Assembly: GCA_029261355.1 (NCBI GenBank)
Contig: JAJDBM010000035.1
Location: 1 to 64,000 of the forward strand
Direction: 5' to 3'
From: Nitrospirales bacterium
GTDB taxonomy: Bacteria > Nitrospirota > Nitrospiria > Nitrospirales > UBA8639
Length of the DNA: 64,000 bases
Numbering within the stretch: position 1 is the first letter of the stretch; each line of letters opens with the position of its first letter. Both the position numbers and the translations under genes were made by a program. The notes under the pieces were generated by a model. The model did no database searches. It had not been told where the DNA came from and was given only the letters and a program-made list of their open reading frames with translations. Positions 45,404 to 55,224 of the stretch are shown piece after piece.

Positions 45404-47032
45404 TCAGCTGCCATCTTCAAGTTGAATCTGATAACGGTCCAAGCTTGTACCAGTGGCCAAATATAAATTGGCAAGAGACTGGTTGTAATCGACAATAGCG
45501 CGTAATTCATTCCCTCGAGCCTCAGCCAAATCACTTTGAAAATCAAGGACAATTTTTGTGGTGCTCAGTCCTAGGTTCAGTCGCTTTTGTTCTGTCACCA
45601 ATTGTTTCTTCGCCAGTTTTCTCGCGACTTTTGTGGATTCAATGCGCTTATAATCTGTCTTGAGACGACGAACGGCTGCTTTGGCCTGAAGAACGACTTG
45701 TTGACGTACACCATGAATAAAAGTTTGCGCCTTTCTCACCTCCAATTCTCGACGACGGACTTGACTAATCCCCGACCGATTGCCTAACGGATAGCTTAAA
45801 ACAAGTCCCAACCCAAGATTATAGAAATCCCGACTTACCGTACGATCACTAGTATCACCCAGCCCATTCCCTAATCCACTTAATCCAACGGTCCCCTGTA
45901 GCTCCAGGTTCGGAAGTAACTGATTTTTCGCAAACTTGCGATCGAGGGTTCGTGATTCAAGGGTTTTTTGAGCTTGTTTCACTTCAGGCTTACGCAGCAA
46001 TGCAAGTTTGATCGCTTCTTGAAAGGTGATGGGATATAACGTTTGAAGTGGATGATCGATGGGTATGACGCTTACTTGCTCATGCAGTTCATCATCAGAA
46101 TTCAACAGCAAACGACGAAGTTGATCTTCCTGATCCCCAATCGTTCGTTCAGCAACGAGTATGTCCTCAACACGTGAGGCCACAGAGGCTTGAGCTTGTA
46201 AGACTTCAACTTCTGCTATGACTCCACTCTTCAATTTCGCCCGATTACGGACAAGAAGTTGTTGAGCCGAACGGTGCTTGGCTTGAGCTACATCAAGCGA
46301 TGTTCGCGCGAATATTAATTCCCAATAGGCTTGCTCGACTTGTGTGACAACCTTCAGTACCTGATCTAAAAAAACAAAACTTTCAACTTGTGCAGCATTT
46401 CTTGCGACATGTATCTGCGTGTGATTGACATCCGCACCGAAATTCCGCAAGAGGGAATGCGTAAGGTCAAGACGTATATTCCCCAAATACTCTGGGTTAA
46501 ATAAAAACCCGGACGTATCGCCAGCAACTGATGTTCGGAGAGAGCTAAGACTCAATGTAATATTTCCACCACTTTGTAGGGGATGAGCAAAGTCTATACC
46601 GAAAGACGTTTTATTCTGATCAAGACTACTCGGCTCCGAATTTTCTTCAAATTCACCGAGTCCTAAGATTGGTCGATTCAGTGGGTCCACCGAGCGATCA
46701 TAGCGACTAGAGAGCGTAACGCTCGGGTCAAACTTAGCTTTCTCAAATAGGATATCAGTCATCCGCACATCCCGTGCATAGCGACTTACTGAAATATCTG
46801 TGTTACTTTCTAATGCTTCAAGAATGGCCTCTTTGAGTGAAAATCTCATAACACGCTCGGAATCCAAATCTCCTAAGGCTGAACTGCTGGTGACTGCCAA
46901 AACTTGAGAGGGGGGGAATAGAAAGAATCCCAACCAGAACCCAAGCAGCAGCATCGTCACCCGACAAAAGAACCACAATGATTGACTGATAGCTATATTA
47001 GTCAAGGTGTTGGACTTCATTTGTTGTTTCAT
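45404..47032 (-). CDS. TolC-family outer membrane efflux protein
   Basis: Started at ATG 47032 the product has 542 residues. After an N-terminal hydrophobic signal (FFCRVTMLLLGFWLGFFLF) come the two outer-membrane-factor repeats: LKEAILEALESNTDISV near residue 70 and FQEAIKLALLRKPEVKQ near 340, with long coiled coils (AQAKHRSAQQLLVRNRAKL). It forms the outer channel of a tripartite pump. It lies about 120 bases downstream of the MacB-type ATPase on the same strand. Confidence 0.9.
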   Translation of the reverse strand: MKQQMKSNTLTNIAISQSLWFFCRVTMLLLGFWLGFFLFPPSQVLAVTSSSALGDLDSERVMRFSLKEAILEALESNTDISVSRYARDVRMTDILFEKAKFDPSVTLSSRYDRSVDPLNRPILGLGEFEENSEPSSLDQNKTSFGIDFAHPLQSGGNITLSLSSLRTSVAGDTSGFLFNPEYLGNIRLDLTHSLLRNFGADVNHTQIHVARNAAQVESFVFLDQVLKVVTQVEQAYWELIFARTSLDVAQAKHRSAQQLLVRNRAKLKSGVIAEVEVLQAQASVASRVEDILVAERTIGDQEDQLRRLLLNSDDELHEQVSVIPIDHPLQTLYPITFQEAIKLALLRKPEVKQAQKTLESRTLDRKFAKNQLLPNLELQGTVGLSGLGNGLGDTSDRTVSRDFYNLGLGLVLSYPLGNRSGISQVRRRELEVRKAQTFIHGVRQQVVLQAKAAVRRLKTDYKRIESTKVARKLAKKQLVTEQKRLNLGLSTTKIVLDFQSDLAEARGNELRAIVDYNQSLANLYLATGTSLDRYQIQLEDGS

Positions 47033-47153
47033 AATGTGACGAATGCATATGTACATAGGTCATTCATAAATCGACAAGACTATTTTGCTTCACTGAAAAA
47101 TCTTGTTTGACCTTTAAATTCTGCTTAAACATGAATTGAAGATAAGTAGATTA

Positions 47154-47822
47154 TTATGATGAAGTTTCAATAACACCATCTTTGACTTTTATGAGGCGTT
47201 CAGTGTAACCCGCAACTTCTTGTTCATGAGTCACAAGCACAATCGTGGCGCCAGATTGATGCACTTGAGTAAATAATTCCATGATCTCAACCGATGTCTT
47301 TGTATCAAGATTGCCTGTTGGCTCATCAGCCAAGATCACCTTCGGGGCAGTAATTAAGGCACGTGCAATAGCGACACGCTGACGTTCACCACCTGACATA
47401 TCATTGGGGAAATGTTCAAGGCGATGCCCCAGGCCAACACGTTCTAAATATTCTTTCGCCCGATCTTGACAGATGGCGCGCGAGATATTTTGGTAAGAGA
47501 GAGGAAGGGCCACATTTTCAAGCGCAGTTTTCATAGGTAGAAGGTGAAATGATTGAAAGACAAAACCTAATAATTGATTTCGGTGAACGGCCGCTTCAGT
47601 TTGCGTTAGATTTTGAATGAGTGTTCCAGCTAAGGTATACGACCCCGAATCATAGTCATCAAGTATGCCCAATACATTAAGCAATGTTGATTTCCCAGAC
47701 CCTGAGGGTCCCATAATAGAAACAAACTCTCCTTGTTCAATGCTCAGGTCAATTCCACACAAAACAGGAACGACCGTTGAGTTAATTCTATAAGATTTAT
47801 TGACTTGCTTAAGTTGAATAAT
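47154..47822 (-). CDS. MacB/LolD-type ABC ATPase with ATT start
   Basis: A 222-residue ATPase. GPSGSGKSTLLNVLG (Walker A), LLGFVFQSFHLLPM (Q-loop), DMSGGERQRVAIARAL (signature) and KVILADEPTGNLD (Walker B) are all present. The nearest standard start (TTG 47762) would cut off the first strand. The sense continues upstream as IQLKQVNKSYRINSTVVPVL to an ATT at 47820-47822, with GGGAGG about eight bases before it; an upstream TGA closes the frame. Family members start MIQLK, so the ATT most likely stands for the start codon. A mutated start is the alternative. Confidence 0.85.
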   Translation of the reverse strand: MIQLKQVNKSYRINSTVVPVLCGIDLSIEQGEFVSIMGPSGSGKSTLLNVLGILDDYDSGSYTLAGTLIQNLTQTEAAVHRNQLLGFVFQSFHLLPMKTALENVALPLSYQNISRAICQDRAKEYLERVGLGHRLEHFPNDMSGGERQRVAIARALITAPKVILADEPTGNLDTKTSVEIMELFTQVHQSGATIVLVTHEQEVAGYTERLIKVKDGVIETSS

Positions 47823-48194
47823 ATGCTCGCCCTCCCAGCCTCAATGAACTCAAAGGATTATGACAAATCGCTAGGTATCAACTCTGCAGGAGCTCATCCC
47901 AACGAAAAATTCGATCAGAACAGTCCTGGTAAAAATGAAAGTACGGAACGGTATGCGGGACATATCGGGGAAATCTTAAAACGGCTATTGTCTGTGGGTG
48001 TATGGGATGTTCGAAATATTCATAAACTCATCGGTGCTCCAGGTATAGTCAATAAACATTCGTTTTGCCATGAAAACGCTTAAGGGACAAGGCTAAAGGA
48101 AACGATATAACTAGGTCACTCACGTTAACTTAATAGATGAGCCTTCCCTACCACGCGAATTCATCGATGATGGTTTCGATCTTCACAACGCTCT
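47823..48194. other. Gap without firm gene
   Basis: A plus-strand open frame here (47805-48083, 92 codons) overlaps the ATPase start and has no ribosome binding site. No RNA or hairpin was recognised. The strand switch is atypical for this minus-strand run. Confidence 0.4.
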
Positions 48195-48644
48195 TTATTT
48201 TTTAAGGGTAATGGTTTTGATGTCAGATGGTTGAAAGTCCGTTTCCCCAAAATCAGAATCTCCCCGAAACTTTCCATCAATGCTTAACGGGAATTTCCCT
48301 GTTTTCCCATTCGTTAAATGAATAGTGAGTTCAGGATTCTTGCCGTTCAAGCTAATCTGAATTTCTTTTATAGAGGAAAATTTGACATTAATAGTTGATG
48401 CACCTTTTTTCACAGGGACATGGTGCAATTCATGAGGCACAAAGGATGTGTCGTTAAGTCGTTCTTCCCAATAAAATCGAAAATTGTCAATCTGGGTTTC
48501 GACTCCCTCTGCATCAATGATTGTGGCATGAAACTGTTGCGCACCGATCGCAAAGCTTGGGAGACTAAATAAGGCACAGACAACAACAATCAGTCCTAGG
48601 GCATTCTTGCTACGTAAAAACATAAATTGTGTAAAGCTCTTCAT
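48195..48644 (-). CDS. Exported hypothetical protein
   Basis: A 149-residue protein with a signal peptide (ALGLIVVVCALFSLPSFAIG). The mature part is beta-rich, with VETQIDNFRFYWEERL and LTIHLTNGKTGKFPL, without known motifs. AAGGAGAAG lies before the ATG. It is downstream of tonB and may be in its transcript; a periplasmic role is likely. Confidence 0.65.
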   Translation of the reverse strand: MKSFTQFMFLRSKNALGLIVVVCALFSLPSFAIGAQQFHATIIDAEGVETQIDNFRFYWEERLNDTSFVPHELHHVPVKKGASTINVKFSSIKEIQISLNGKNPELTIHLTNGKTGKFPLSIDGKFRGDSDFGETDFQPSDIKTITLKK

Positions 48645-48832
48645 AACTTCTCCTTCATATCCAGCCTAGATAAGAGTTGATTGTAAATATACGATAGTCA
48701 TTCGCTTTTATGATCAAGGGGTCAGATTATGGGTAAGACATTTCGCTTTCCTGAATGGAAACTTTTTAACACGGTGGTGTGATCATATCCCCTGAGCCCC
48801 CTAACAATGAGGATAGCAACGGTGGAAGGCGC

Positions 48833-49981
48833 TCAAGTTAATTTATAGGTAAATGGGAGATTAACCGGCACAATAGATCGACCGACTATTGGATATTTTA
48901 AGGTAAGGGGAGAAGCCATTTTTACGGTGTTGACAGCCTCTTGATCCAACGTAGCATGGCCAGAGCTTTCGAGGACGTGAACATCCTGAATCTCACCATT
49001 GGACCGAATATACACTCTTAACATCACGGTTCCTTCCCATTTTTTCCTCTTCGCTCTCGATGGGTAACGCTTCAACTGTTTGACTTTTTCCATAAGAGAA
49101 GTGGCCACCCACTGATAATCAGTTGTAGCAGCTGGATCTTGCTTCACATCACGTGTCACGACAGACGGCTGAACTTTCGTGACGACCGCTTGTTGGATCA
49201 CACGCCGTGGTGATGATTGAATTGAATGGGGCCTTGCCAGCACAGAGGAAACAACCTGCGACGGAGTAACCTTTGGAGTCGCTACCTTCTGAGGACTAGG
49301 CGCAGACCGACTGATTGATCCAGTCACAATAGCTGGAATGTGTTTCAATTTCGGAGATTCTGTCTCCACATATTCAGTTGACTGTGTCGCAGTGTGTGTG
49401 ACCACATCAACCTGTTGAACCGATACCTGTTTTGTCACTTGACGATCAGTCACCATAGTCGGTTGGGGAAGAGCGGATACATCGCGTTGGAGTACTTTCG
49501 GTTGAGCCTGCGCTATCACCCGATGCGTCACTGGAGTCGTGGGGGCTTTCTTTTGGACGGGCTGTGTCACCGAAGTGGCGGAAGTCATCTGTTGAACAGG
49601 TCGAGTAACCGGCTGATGTTGTGTGACTGGGGTTTCGAAAGATTTTGTTGTTTGCACAACCTGTTGTTCGATTGGTTTTCTCTCTAATCGTTGGGGCTTG
49701 ACCCTTTCATGGCTGACTGGAGTCTGGACAACGGTCTGGCGTGTAAGTTTTTGTTGCGTTTTCTGCGTTTTCTGAATAGGCTGCGGTTGTTGGGTTGGTT
49801 GAGGTGCAGGCTTCAGAATCGACATGTTTAATCGAAAAGGCTCTGGCTTTTGGATCTCCAACACATTCGTCATCATAGACAATGCTACCGTTCCGAGTAC
49901 CCCGTGAACCACAAAAGAAAGAGACCACCCATGAATGGACTCACGTCGTTTCGCCCAAAAAGCACGGAAGTCAGTCGTCAT
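48833..49981 (-). CDS. tonB: TonB energy transducer
   Basis: A 382-residue TonB. One membrane helix near the N-terminus (SLSFVVHGVLGTVALSMM) precedes a very long Gln/Pro/Thr/Val-rich linker (about residues 55-290). The C-terminal domain has YPSRAKRKKWEGTVMLRVYI, ESSGHATLDQEAVNTV and VNLPFTYKL. It passes proton-motive energy to outer membrane receptors such as the one at the right end. The start overlaps the exbD stop (ATGA, 49978-49981). The linker is longer than in most TonBs. Confidence 0.9.
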   Translation of the reverse strand: MTTDFRAFWAKRRESIHGWSLSFVVHGVLGTVALSMMTNVLEIQKPEPFRLNMSILKPAPQPTQQPQPIQKTQKTQQKLTRQTVVQTPVSHERVKPQRLERKPIEQQVVQTTKSFETPVTQHQPVTRPVQQMTSATSVTQPVQKKAPTTPVTHRVIAQAQPKVLQRDVSALPQPTMVTDRQVTKQVSVQQVDVVTHTATQSTEYVETESPKLKHIPAIVTGSISRSAPSPQKVATPKVTPSQVVSSVLARPHSIQSSPRRVIQQAVVTKVQPSVVTRDVKQDPAATTDYQWVATSLMEKVKQLKRYPSRAKRKKWEGTVMLRVYIRSNGEIQDVHVLESSGHATLDQEAVNTVKMASPLTLKYPIVGRSIVPVNLPFTYKLT

Positions 49982-50352
49982 AACCTCACGACCTCGAGAC
50001 TGACTTGATCATATCCTTCCCCACGTACTTCATCGACCACTTCAACAAATTGTTCCAAAATAGTCATGCGATCTGCCCGGACAACAACTAATGACTCTCG
50101 AGGAAATTCCAGTAACAAAGGAAGGAGTTGTTCCTTTGTACAGAGTTGACCATTGATATATAACGTACCCTCTTGCTTTAGCGTAATGACTACAGGAGTT
50201 TCCTGACGATCACTCGCCTCCTCTGCCTTTGCTAAATTGACAGGAATCTGCCCAGTGGTGATAAACGTGGCTGTCGTGAGCACAATCACCAAGAGCACAA
50301 GCATCACATCTACCAAGGGAATAACGTTTATTTCATTAAGTTCGCGTTCCAA
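49978..50352 (-). CDS. exbD: ExbD/TolR-type proton channel subunit
   Basis: A 124-residue protein with the single N-terminal helix carrying the proton-accepting Asp (NVIPLVDVMLVLLVIVLTT) and a periplasmic domain with VVVRADRMTILEQFVEVVD. It overlaps the exbB-like gene by 17 bases and the tonB gene by four, so the three are translated together. Confidence 0.92.
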   Translation of the reverse strand: MERELNEINVIPLVDVMLVLLVIVLTTATFITTGQIPVNLAKAEEASDRQETPVVITLKQEGTLYINGQLCTKEQLLPLLLEFPRESLVVVRADRMTILEQFVEVVDEVRGEGYDQVSLEVVRL

Positions 50353-50767
50353 ATTGATCTTCCCATTGATGTGTTAATTCCGTGACGCGACGTCTCAACC
50401 CATTATTGAGTACGACACACGGAATTGCCACGAGTAACCCCATCGCCGTGGCTTTGAGCGCCAAACTCAGTCCAACCATAATGACACTTACGGCAATCGT
50501 TTTTGATGTACCCATAGTTTGAAACGTCAGCATAATGCCAAGCACCGTACCCAATAACCCAATGTACGGAGCATTGGCGGCCACCGTTCCAATCACAACC
50601 AAGCGTTCCGTTAAGGCGATTTCAAGTTTTTTCAGAGAAGCAAATTGCGCAAGATCAATGCGGCGGTAAAACATCCACCGTTCAATGGCAATGGCAAATG
50701 CCCACAGACTCAGAAGACCCAATAAGCCGATCACACCATAGTCAATCAATTCTTTCAGATTATCCAC
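50336..50767 (-). CDS. exbB: ExbB/TolQ/MotA-type channel subunit
   Basis: A 143-residue protein, short for ExbB. The three membrane helices are seen at 10-30, about 65-90 and 95-120, with GTVAANAPYIGLLGTVLGIM and AVSVIMVGLSLALKATAMGLLVAIP. It forms the pentameric motor core around ExbD. First gene of the exbB-exbD-tonB unit; upstream lies a duplicated 121-bp segment. Confidence 0.92.
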   Translation of the reverse strand: MDNLKELIDYGVIGLLGLLSLWAFAIAIERWMFYRRIDLAQFASLKKLEIALTERLVVIGTVAANAPYIGLLGTVLGIMLTFQTMGTSKTIAVSVIMVGLSLALKATAMGLLVAIPCVVLNNGLRRRVTELTHQWEDQFGTRT

Positions 50768-50830
50768 AACGACAAGTCCTTTTATGAAAGTCTAAGCAGC
50801 CATCATCACTGACGATCACACAGAATAAAA

Positions 50831-51080
50831 ATTATCAGTCGTATGAGGTGTCTGGAAGTAGATTCTTCAATAAAGACACACACCACCCCACGCCCAGTCT
50901 CTCATAAGACGAACGAGAAACAGCTTTCCCCACCTTTAGGTAAGAAATTTATTAATCAGCTGTATATGGAGTCTGGATGTGGATACTTGGATATGGACAC
51001 ACACCACCCCTACGCCCCGTCTCTCATAAGACGAACGGAAAACAATTTCCCCCACCTCGACGAAAATATTTTTTAATCAG
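50831..51080. repeat. Two tandem copies of a ~121-bp segment
   Basis: 50831-50959 and 50951-51080 are imperfect direct copies, 121-122 bases apart. The best-kept core runs GACACACACCACCCC through GTCTCTCATAAGACGAACG and a CCCCACCT block, and each copy ends in TTAATCAG. The core contains CGTCT/AGACG on the complement, a small hairpin. The copies lie directly upstream of exbB, so duplicated regulatory sites are possible. From 51081 to 51635 nothing was recognised. Confidence 0.75.
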
Positions 51081-51635
51081 TGTGACGGAAATAAGAACTG
51101 GCAACTAATCAGTCACATTCCCTAAATTCCTGTAATAATTGGGAGAAATGGATTGATGGGTGGCTTCTGAATAAAGCAAAATCAATAGTTGCAGACATGA
51201 GAAGTTTTGTCATATTGCGGGGTGGCATTGCCCACTGGAAACCATTCTGGGGGGTTACAGAATTGAAGGCAACTTCTGTGAGACAGGGGGTAAATGTAAG
51301 GGTTAAGGCCGGAGAATGAGTTGTTCTGAATACACACATCCCTCTTCTACGAATTCCTCACATTTCATTGAGTTTTGAGTCTCATTTTTATTCCTTTCTT
51401 CAGGAAATTCAAAGATAATCTAGGTTGTTTATTCCTGTGTTGAGGGGAAAACTATTGAATACCCATTTTTTTATGAATCGAGAACCCTACCTGAATGAGA
51501 AGGGTGAGAGAAATGGAAGTCTCGATCGAAACACGGGCCTATCAATTGATCTGGTCTCTATCACAAGATCGGCATGAGAATGAGGAAGATACTTGCCGAA
51601 GGTTTGCCACTTGGCGAATAAGTCAAAGTGGGTAA

Positions 51636-52661
51636 CTACGGCGTAGATCGATTTTTGCGAAAGGCCAGCACGAGCTCAAGTAAGTCTTGAATAATCTGCT
51701 TGGCTTCGTCATTGCCAAGCGGCCGAGTTTGGTAATCATCACCTTTGGTCACATCTTCACGACGAAGTCTGCCGTAAAGGAGACTGCTTTTGGAGAGATA
51801 ATTCTTGACCTCTTCTAAGAGCTCTTCAGGTGTCAAGCCGAATGCGGACATCAACGCAACATCATAACTTGATCCGTTATTCAACAGATCGAGGTACCTT
51901 TCAAGTTTAACGAAGTTTTGTGTATTATCACCATAAAAAAAGTAATGCATCAAAGCCCATGCTTGGGAATGGGCGTGAGTGTCCCTGTCCTTATGATCAT
52001 AATCTGTCTGATCCGAAATGAACGTGTCCATTGGAATCCACTTAGCCTGTTGCTCCATGTACCGCCACCTGCCCCGTTCGGGTTCTCCAAACTTAATATC
52101 CCCATCAACGAATTGGAAGGTTTCAGCCATGGTGGCTAAACCTTCGTTGTACCAACGCGGAATATTATGAGGACTTTTAGAGATCAAATAATGGATATAT
52201 TCATGGTAAATTGTCGAAAATTGAGAAACGCCACGGCCATCGGCCGGCAATGCAATAAAATTCATTTCCGGAATAAAATATCCAGCCATGTTTTTTGATG
52301 GTTGAAAAGGAGCATAAGACCTGCGATTCTTGAAAAGGTAGACCCTAACTGGCCTTTTCTCCACAAACGGAGGAATTGTTGTGATTGTTAACGCTACCGC
52401 ACGGAAGACTTCAAGCTTAGTGGCAATATCTAGGGCTTCTTGCTCCTCAGCATTTGTATAAAAAGTAAAGTTTGTTGTTTGAATCTCCTGCCATTCTTCT
52501 AGATTGGCAAAAGGATGGAGGGGAGCACATCCTGTTACTAACAGGAGGCAACACAACAGGCTCAGACTCAAAGCCAAGTCTTTACCCCAGCGCCCTCGCG
52601 CAGCGATTGCGAAGATATATCCGATGTAACAGGTCGACCGAGAATTTTGAAAATATGTCAC
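51636..52661 (-). CDS. Metallopeptidase-like lipoprotein (MA family) A
   Basis: A 341-residue protein with a lipoprotein signal (LSLLCCLLLVTGC). The zinc site is visible as IYHEYIHYLI (HExxH, near residue 170) with IPRWYNEGLATMAE about 18 residues later supplying the third ligand. AHSQAWALMHYFFYG is conserved with the paralog. These are the marks of peptidase-MA-like gluzincins. The true start may be further in, near the hydrophobic stretch. It lies 202 bases downstream of its paralog. Confidence 0.8.
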   Translation of the reverse strand: MTYFQNSRSTCYIGYIFAIAARGRWGKDLALSLSLLCCLLLVTGCAPLHPFANLEEWQEIQTTNFTFYTNAEEQEALDIATKLEVFRAVALTITTIPPFVEKRPVRVYLFKNRRSYAPFQPSKNMAGYFIPEMNFIALPADGRGVSQFSTIYHEYIHYLISKSPHNIPRWYNEGLATMAETFQFVDGDIKFGEPERGRWRYMEQQAKWIPMDTFISDQTDYDHKDRDTHAHSQAWALMHYFFYGDNTQNFVKLERYLDLLNNGSSYDVALMSAFGLTPEELLEEVKNYLSKSSLLYGRLRREDVTKGDDYQTRPLGNDEAKQIIQDLLELVLAFRKNRSTP

Positions 52662-52863
52662 TGCAGTCTCCTAAAAAAAACAGCTGCCAGAGATATGTCT
52701 TATATTCAGGAATATCATTTTCTTTTCAGCCTTTAGATGATAATACATAAATAGACGTTGCAAGACCTCCTCGCTCACAGACCTCTGAACTGTTACATTT
52801 CTTCCTGGATTACAAGGCCCCATCTCTCCGATTCGTCCAGGTTCCATTCAATCCACCGGAGGT

Positions 52864-53850
52864 CTACCAGATGGAACCTCTGTAGCGAGCGGGTTCAATC
52901 CGGTCGAGTAAGTCTTGGAGAATCTGTTTGGCTTGATCTATTTTAAGGGGCCGGCTTTGATAATGATCGTCTATGGAGATGTCTTTCAACCACATCAGGG
53001 AGTACTGTAGCTGTTTCTGAGCCAGATACCGTTTCACCTCTTGTAACAACTCTCCGGGGGTGAGCCCGAATGCGGAAAGCAAGGCCCCTTTAAAATGCAT
53101 ACCATTATTCACATGATAGAGGTACTGCCCTAGCTTATCGAAATTCTGGTCACCACCATAGAAAAAATAATGCATGAGAGCCCAGGCTTGCGAATGCGCA
53201 TCGGTATATCCGATTTGATGATGATAACTCATCCGATCTGAGAGGAAGAGATCCATCGGAATCCAGTCGGCTCGACCGCCCATCATCCACCATCTAACCC
53301 GATCGGCTTCTCCGAAAAACAACGCGCCATCCGCGAATTTGAAGGTTTCAAACATAGTGGCTAATCCTTCGTTATACCAACCCGGAATGATGTGAGAATT
53401 TTTTGAGAGCAAATAATGGATATATTCATGATAAATAATCGAAAACTGGGAGATGGGATTGAAGGTATCCACGTATAACGCGATATCATTGTGTTCCCTC
53501 AGAAAATACCCTGCAACCTTTTCTGTCGGTCGAAACGGAGAAAACGCATCTTCGTCCTTGAAGAGATAGACCCGAATAGGGTTCTTCTCTACAAACGGCG
53601 GAATCGTGAGGATTTTTCGGGCGACAGCACGAAATACTTCAAACTTTTTGGCGAGGGGCAGTGCGTCCTCCTCCTCAGCATTCGTGAAAAATATAAAGTT
53701 TTCAGTCTGGATTTCCTGCCACTCAACCAGGTTCTGAAAAGGATCGACCGTTGCACAGCCACTCAGGAAAAGAAGACAGCAGATCATATGTATTTGGAGC
53801 AAAGACAATATGTCACGTTGACGTGTTGGGATACGTGCATTCATTCTCAT
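52864..53850 (-). CDS. Metallopeptidase-like lipoprotein (MA family) B
   Basis: A 328-residue paralog of the previous protein with the same order of motifs: lipobox in CCLLFLSGC, IYHEYIHYLLSK, IPGWYNEGLATMFE, DAHSQAWALMHYFFYGG and AFGLTPGELLQEVK. The two proteins share most of their length, so they arose by tandem duplication. Both would be anchored in the envelope and face the periplasm or surface. Substrate unknown. Confidence 0.8.
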   Translation of the reverse strand: MRMNARIPTRQRDILSLLQIHMICCLLFLSGCATVDPFQNLVEWQEIQTENFIFFTNAEEEDALPLAKKFEVFRAVARKILTIPPFVEKNPIRVYLFKDEDAFSPFRPTEKVAGYFLREHNDIALYVDTFNPISQFSIIYHEYIHYLLSKNSHIIPGWYNEGLATMFETFKFADGALFFGEADRVRWWMMGGRADWIPMDLFLSDRMSYHHQIGYTDAHSQAWALMHYFFYGGDQNFDKLGQYLYHVNNGMHFKGALLSAFGLTPGELLQEVKRYLAQKQLQYSLMWLKDISIDDHYQSRPLKIDQAKQILQDLLDRIEPARYRGSIW

Positions 53851-54087
53851 AAGACTTCCTCACCCTCGGGTCATCACTCCTCCTCCCCCAGAACATTCGG
53901 TAACATGCACAGGCTATTCGAGCATTTGAGGTTCTCTTCTCGTTGTTGGAGGCGTTGAGGGGAATGTAGGATTTTCGGAGAAAGTAGCGTGCAGATTACG
54001 AAATACTCGAAGGATAAGAATCGTTGGCGATCATTAAGTGCCCATGATTGCGTTGACGCCGTCCATCATTTCCAAATATTCCTTATA

Positions 54088-55164
54088 TTATTCTTTTGCG
54101 GCAATTCGAAATATATCTCCTTCGCCTATTCCGTCTTTGATTTCAACAACGAGACCATTTGAAAGACCAAGACTCAGCGGGCGATCTTCGAACACACCCG
54201 CCCCCACTTCAACGCGGACAAATGGCTCACTATCCTCAAACGTGAGATAGCGCTCAGGAATGGCTAAAACCTGCTCTCGACGGTCGACCACAATTTCTGC
54301 CACAGCGCTATAGCCCGCCCGGACAAAAATATCTGCACTCAGACTCAAACTACTTCGGACTTCGAAGGTAATTCGTCCATCTTTCACGGTCGCCTTTGGC
54401 GAAATGAATTCAATCGCTCCCGTGAAGACAGAATCCGGAAAAGCCCCCACCGTTAGCGTCGTCGGGATACCAAGCGACAGCATTCCCGCATCGGGTTCGT
54501 CAACTTGTCCTTTAAAAACCAAATCAGCCATATCGGCAATTGTCACAATCGTTGTGCCCTCATTAAACGTGTTGGATTCGATCACAAAGGTCCCCAATTC
54601 GACCGTGCGCTCAAGTACCAGCCCACTGACAGTGGCCCGGACCTCTGAAGCGCTGCGTGATAATTCAGTGGAAGCACCAGACTTCACAATTTCCAAGTTT
54701 CGTTGAGCCGTGGCAAGACTTTGCCGGGAAAGCTTCAGCGCCATTTGAGACTGCTCAAATTCAACTTGAGGTAAAAACCCTTCCTTAAATAATTGGTTGG
54801 TACGGGTGTAATCTCGTTGCTGATATTGATAACGAATCCGTGCATCCCGGAGCGTACCTTCTGCAGCACTCACATCAATCGGGTCTGGATAGGGTTGTAT
54901 AAGGGCAATTGGATCATTTTTTTTAATCGCATCACCCGGCTTCACGTAAATAGCATGGATAACTCCAGAAATTTGAGGCTTGATCAAGACTTGCTTTCGA
55001 GGTGTGATCGTTCCATTGGCAATAATTGTTTTATCAATATCGGTGCGAAACGGTGTGGCCGTCTGGTAGTCGTCAGCAGTCCTTGCAGATCGCGTATAAA
55101 GAAAGTAGCCCGACACAGAAGTGAAAATGAGAACTAGCACGATAGGAAATACGATTCTTAACAC
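54088..55164 (-). CDS. MacA-like periplasmic adaptor
   Basis: A GTG start (AAGGA upstream) gives 358 residues. An N-terminal anchor helix (IVFPIVLVLIFTSVSGYFLY) is followed by a lipoyl-type domain (KQVLIKPQISGVIHAIYVKPG), a coiled-coil hairpin (about 95-165: YQQRDYTRTNQLFKEGF) and beta-barrel segments (VKDGRITFEVRS). This is the membrane fusion protein that joins an ABC permease to TolC. It starts 60 bases after the permease gene. Confidence 0.9.
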   Translation of the reverse strand: MLRIVFPIVLVLIFTSVSGYFLYTRSARTADDYQTATPFRTDIDKTIIANGTITPRKQVLIKPQISGVIHAIYVKPGDAIKKNDPIALIQPYPDPIDVSAAEGTLRDARIRYQYQQRDYTRTNQLFKEGFLPQVEFEQSQMALKLSRQSLATAQRNLEIVKSGASTELSRSASEVRATVSGLVLERTVELGTFVIESNTFNEGTTIVTIADMADLVFKGQVDEPDAGMLSLGIPTTLTVGAFPDSVFTGAIEFISPKATVKDGRITFEVRSSLSLSADIFVRAGYSAVAEIVVDRREQVLAIPERYLTFEDSEPFVRVEVGAGVFEDRPLSLGLSNGLVVEIKDGIGEGDIFRIAAKE

Positions 55165-55224
55165 ATCCGTCCTTTTGGATTTCTCTGTAGTCGAATGTAC
55201 AACCTTGCCTCCATGTTCATTTAC

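Noticed and set aside
47805-48083. 92-codon plus-strand frame as a peptide precursor for the pump
   Set aside because: No ribosome binding site, overlaps the ATPase start on the other strand, no leader-core pattern.
50831-51080. CRISPR array
   Set aside because: Only two long copies without regular short repeats or unique spacers.
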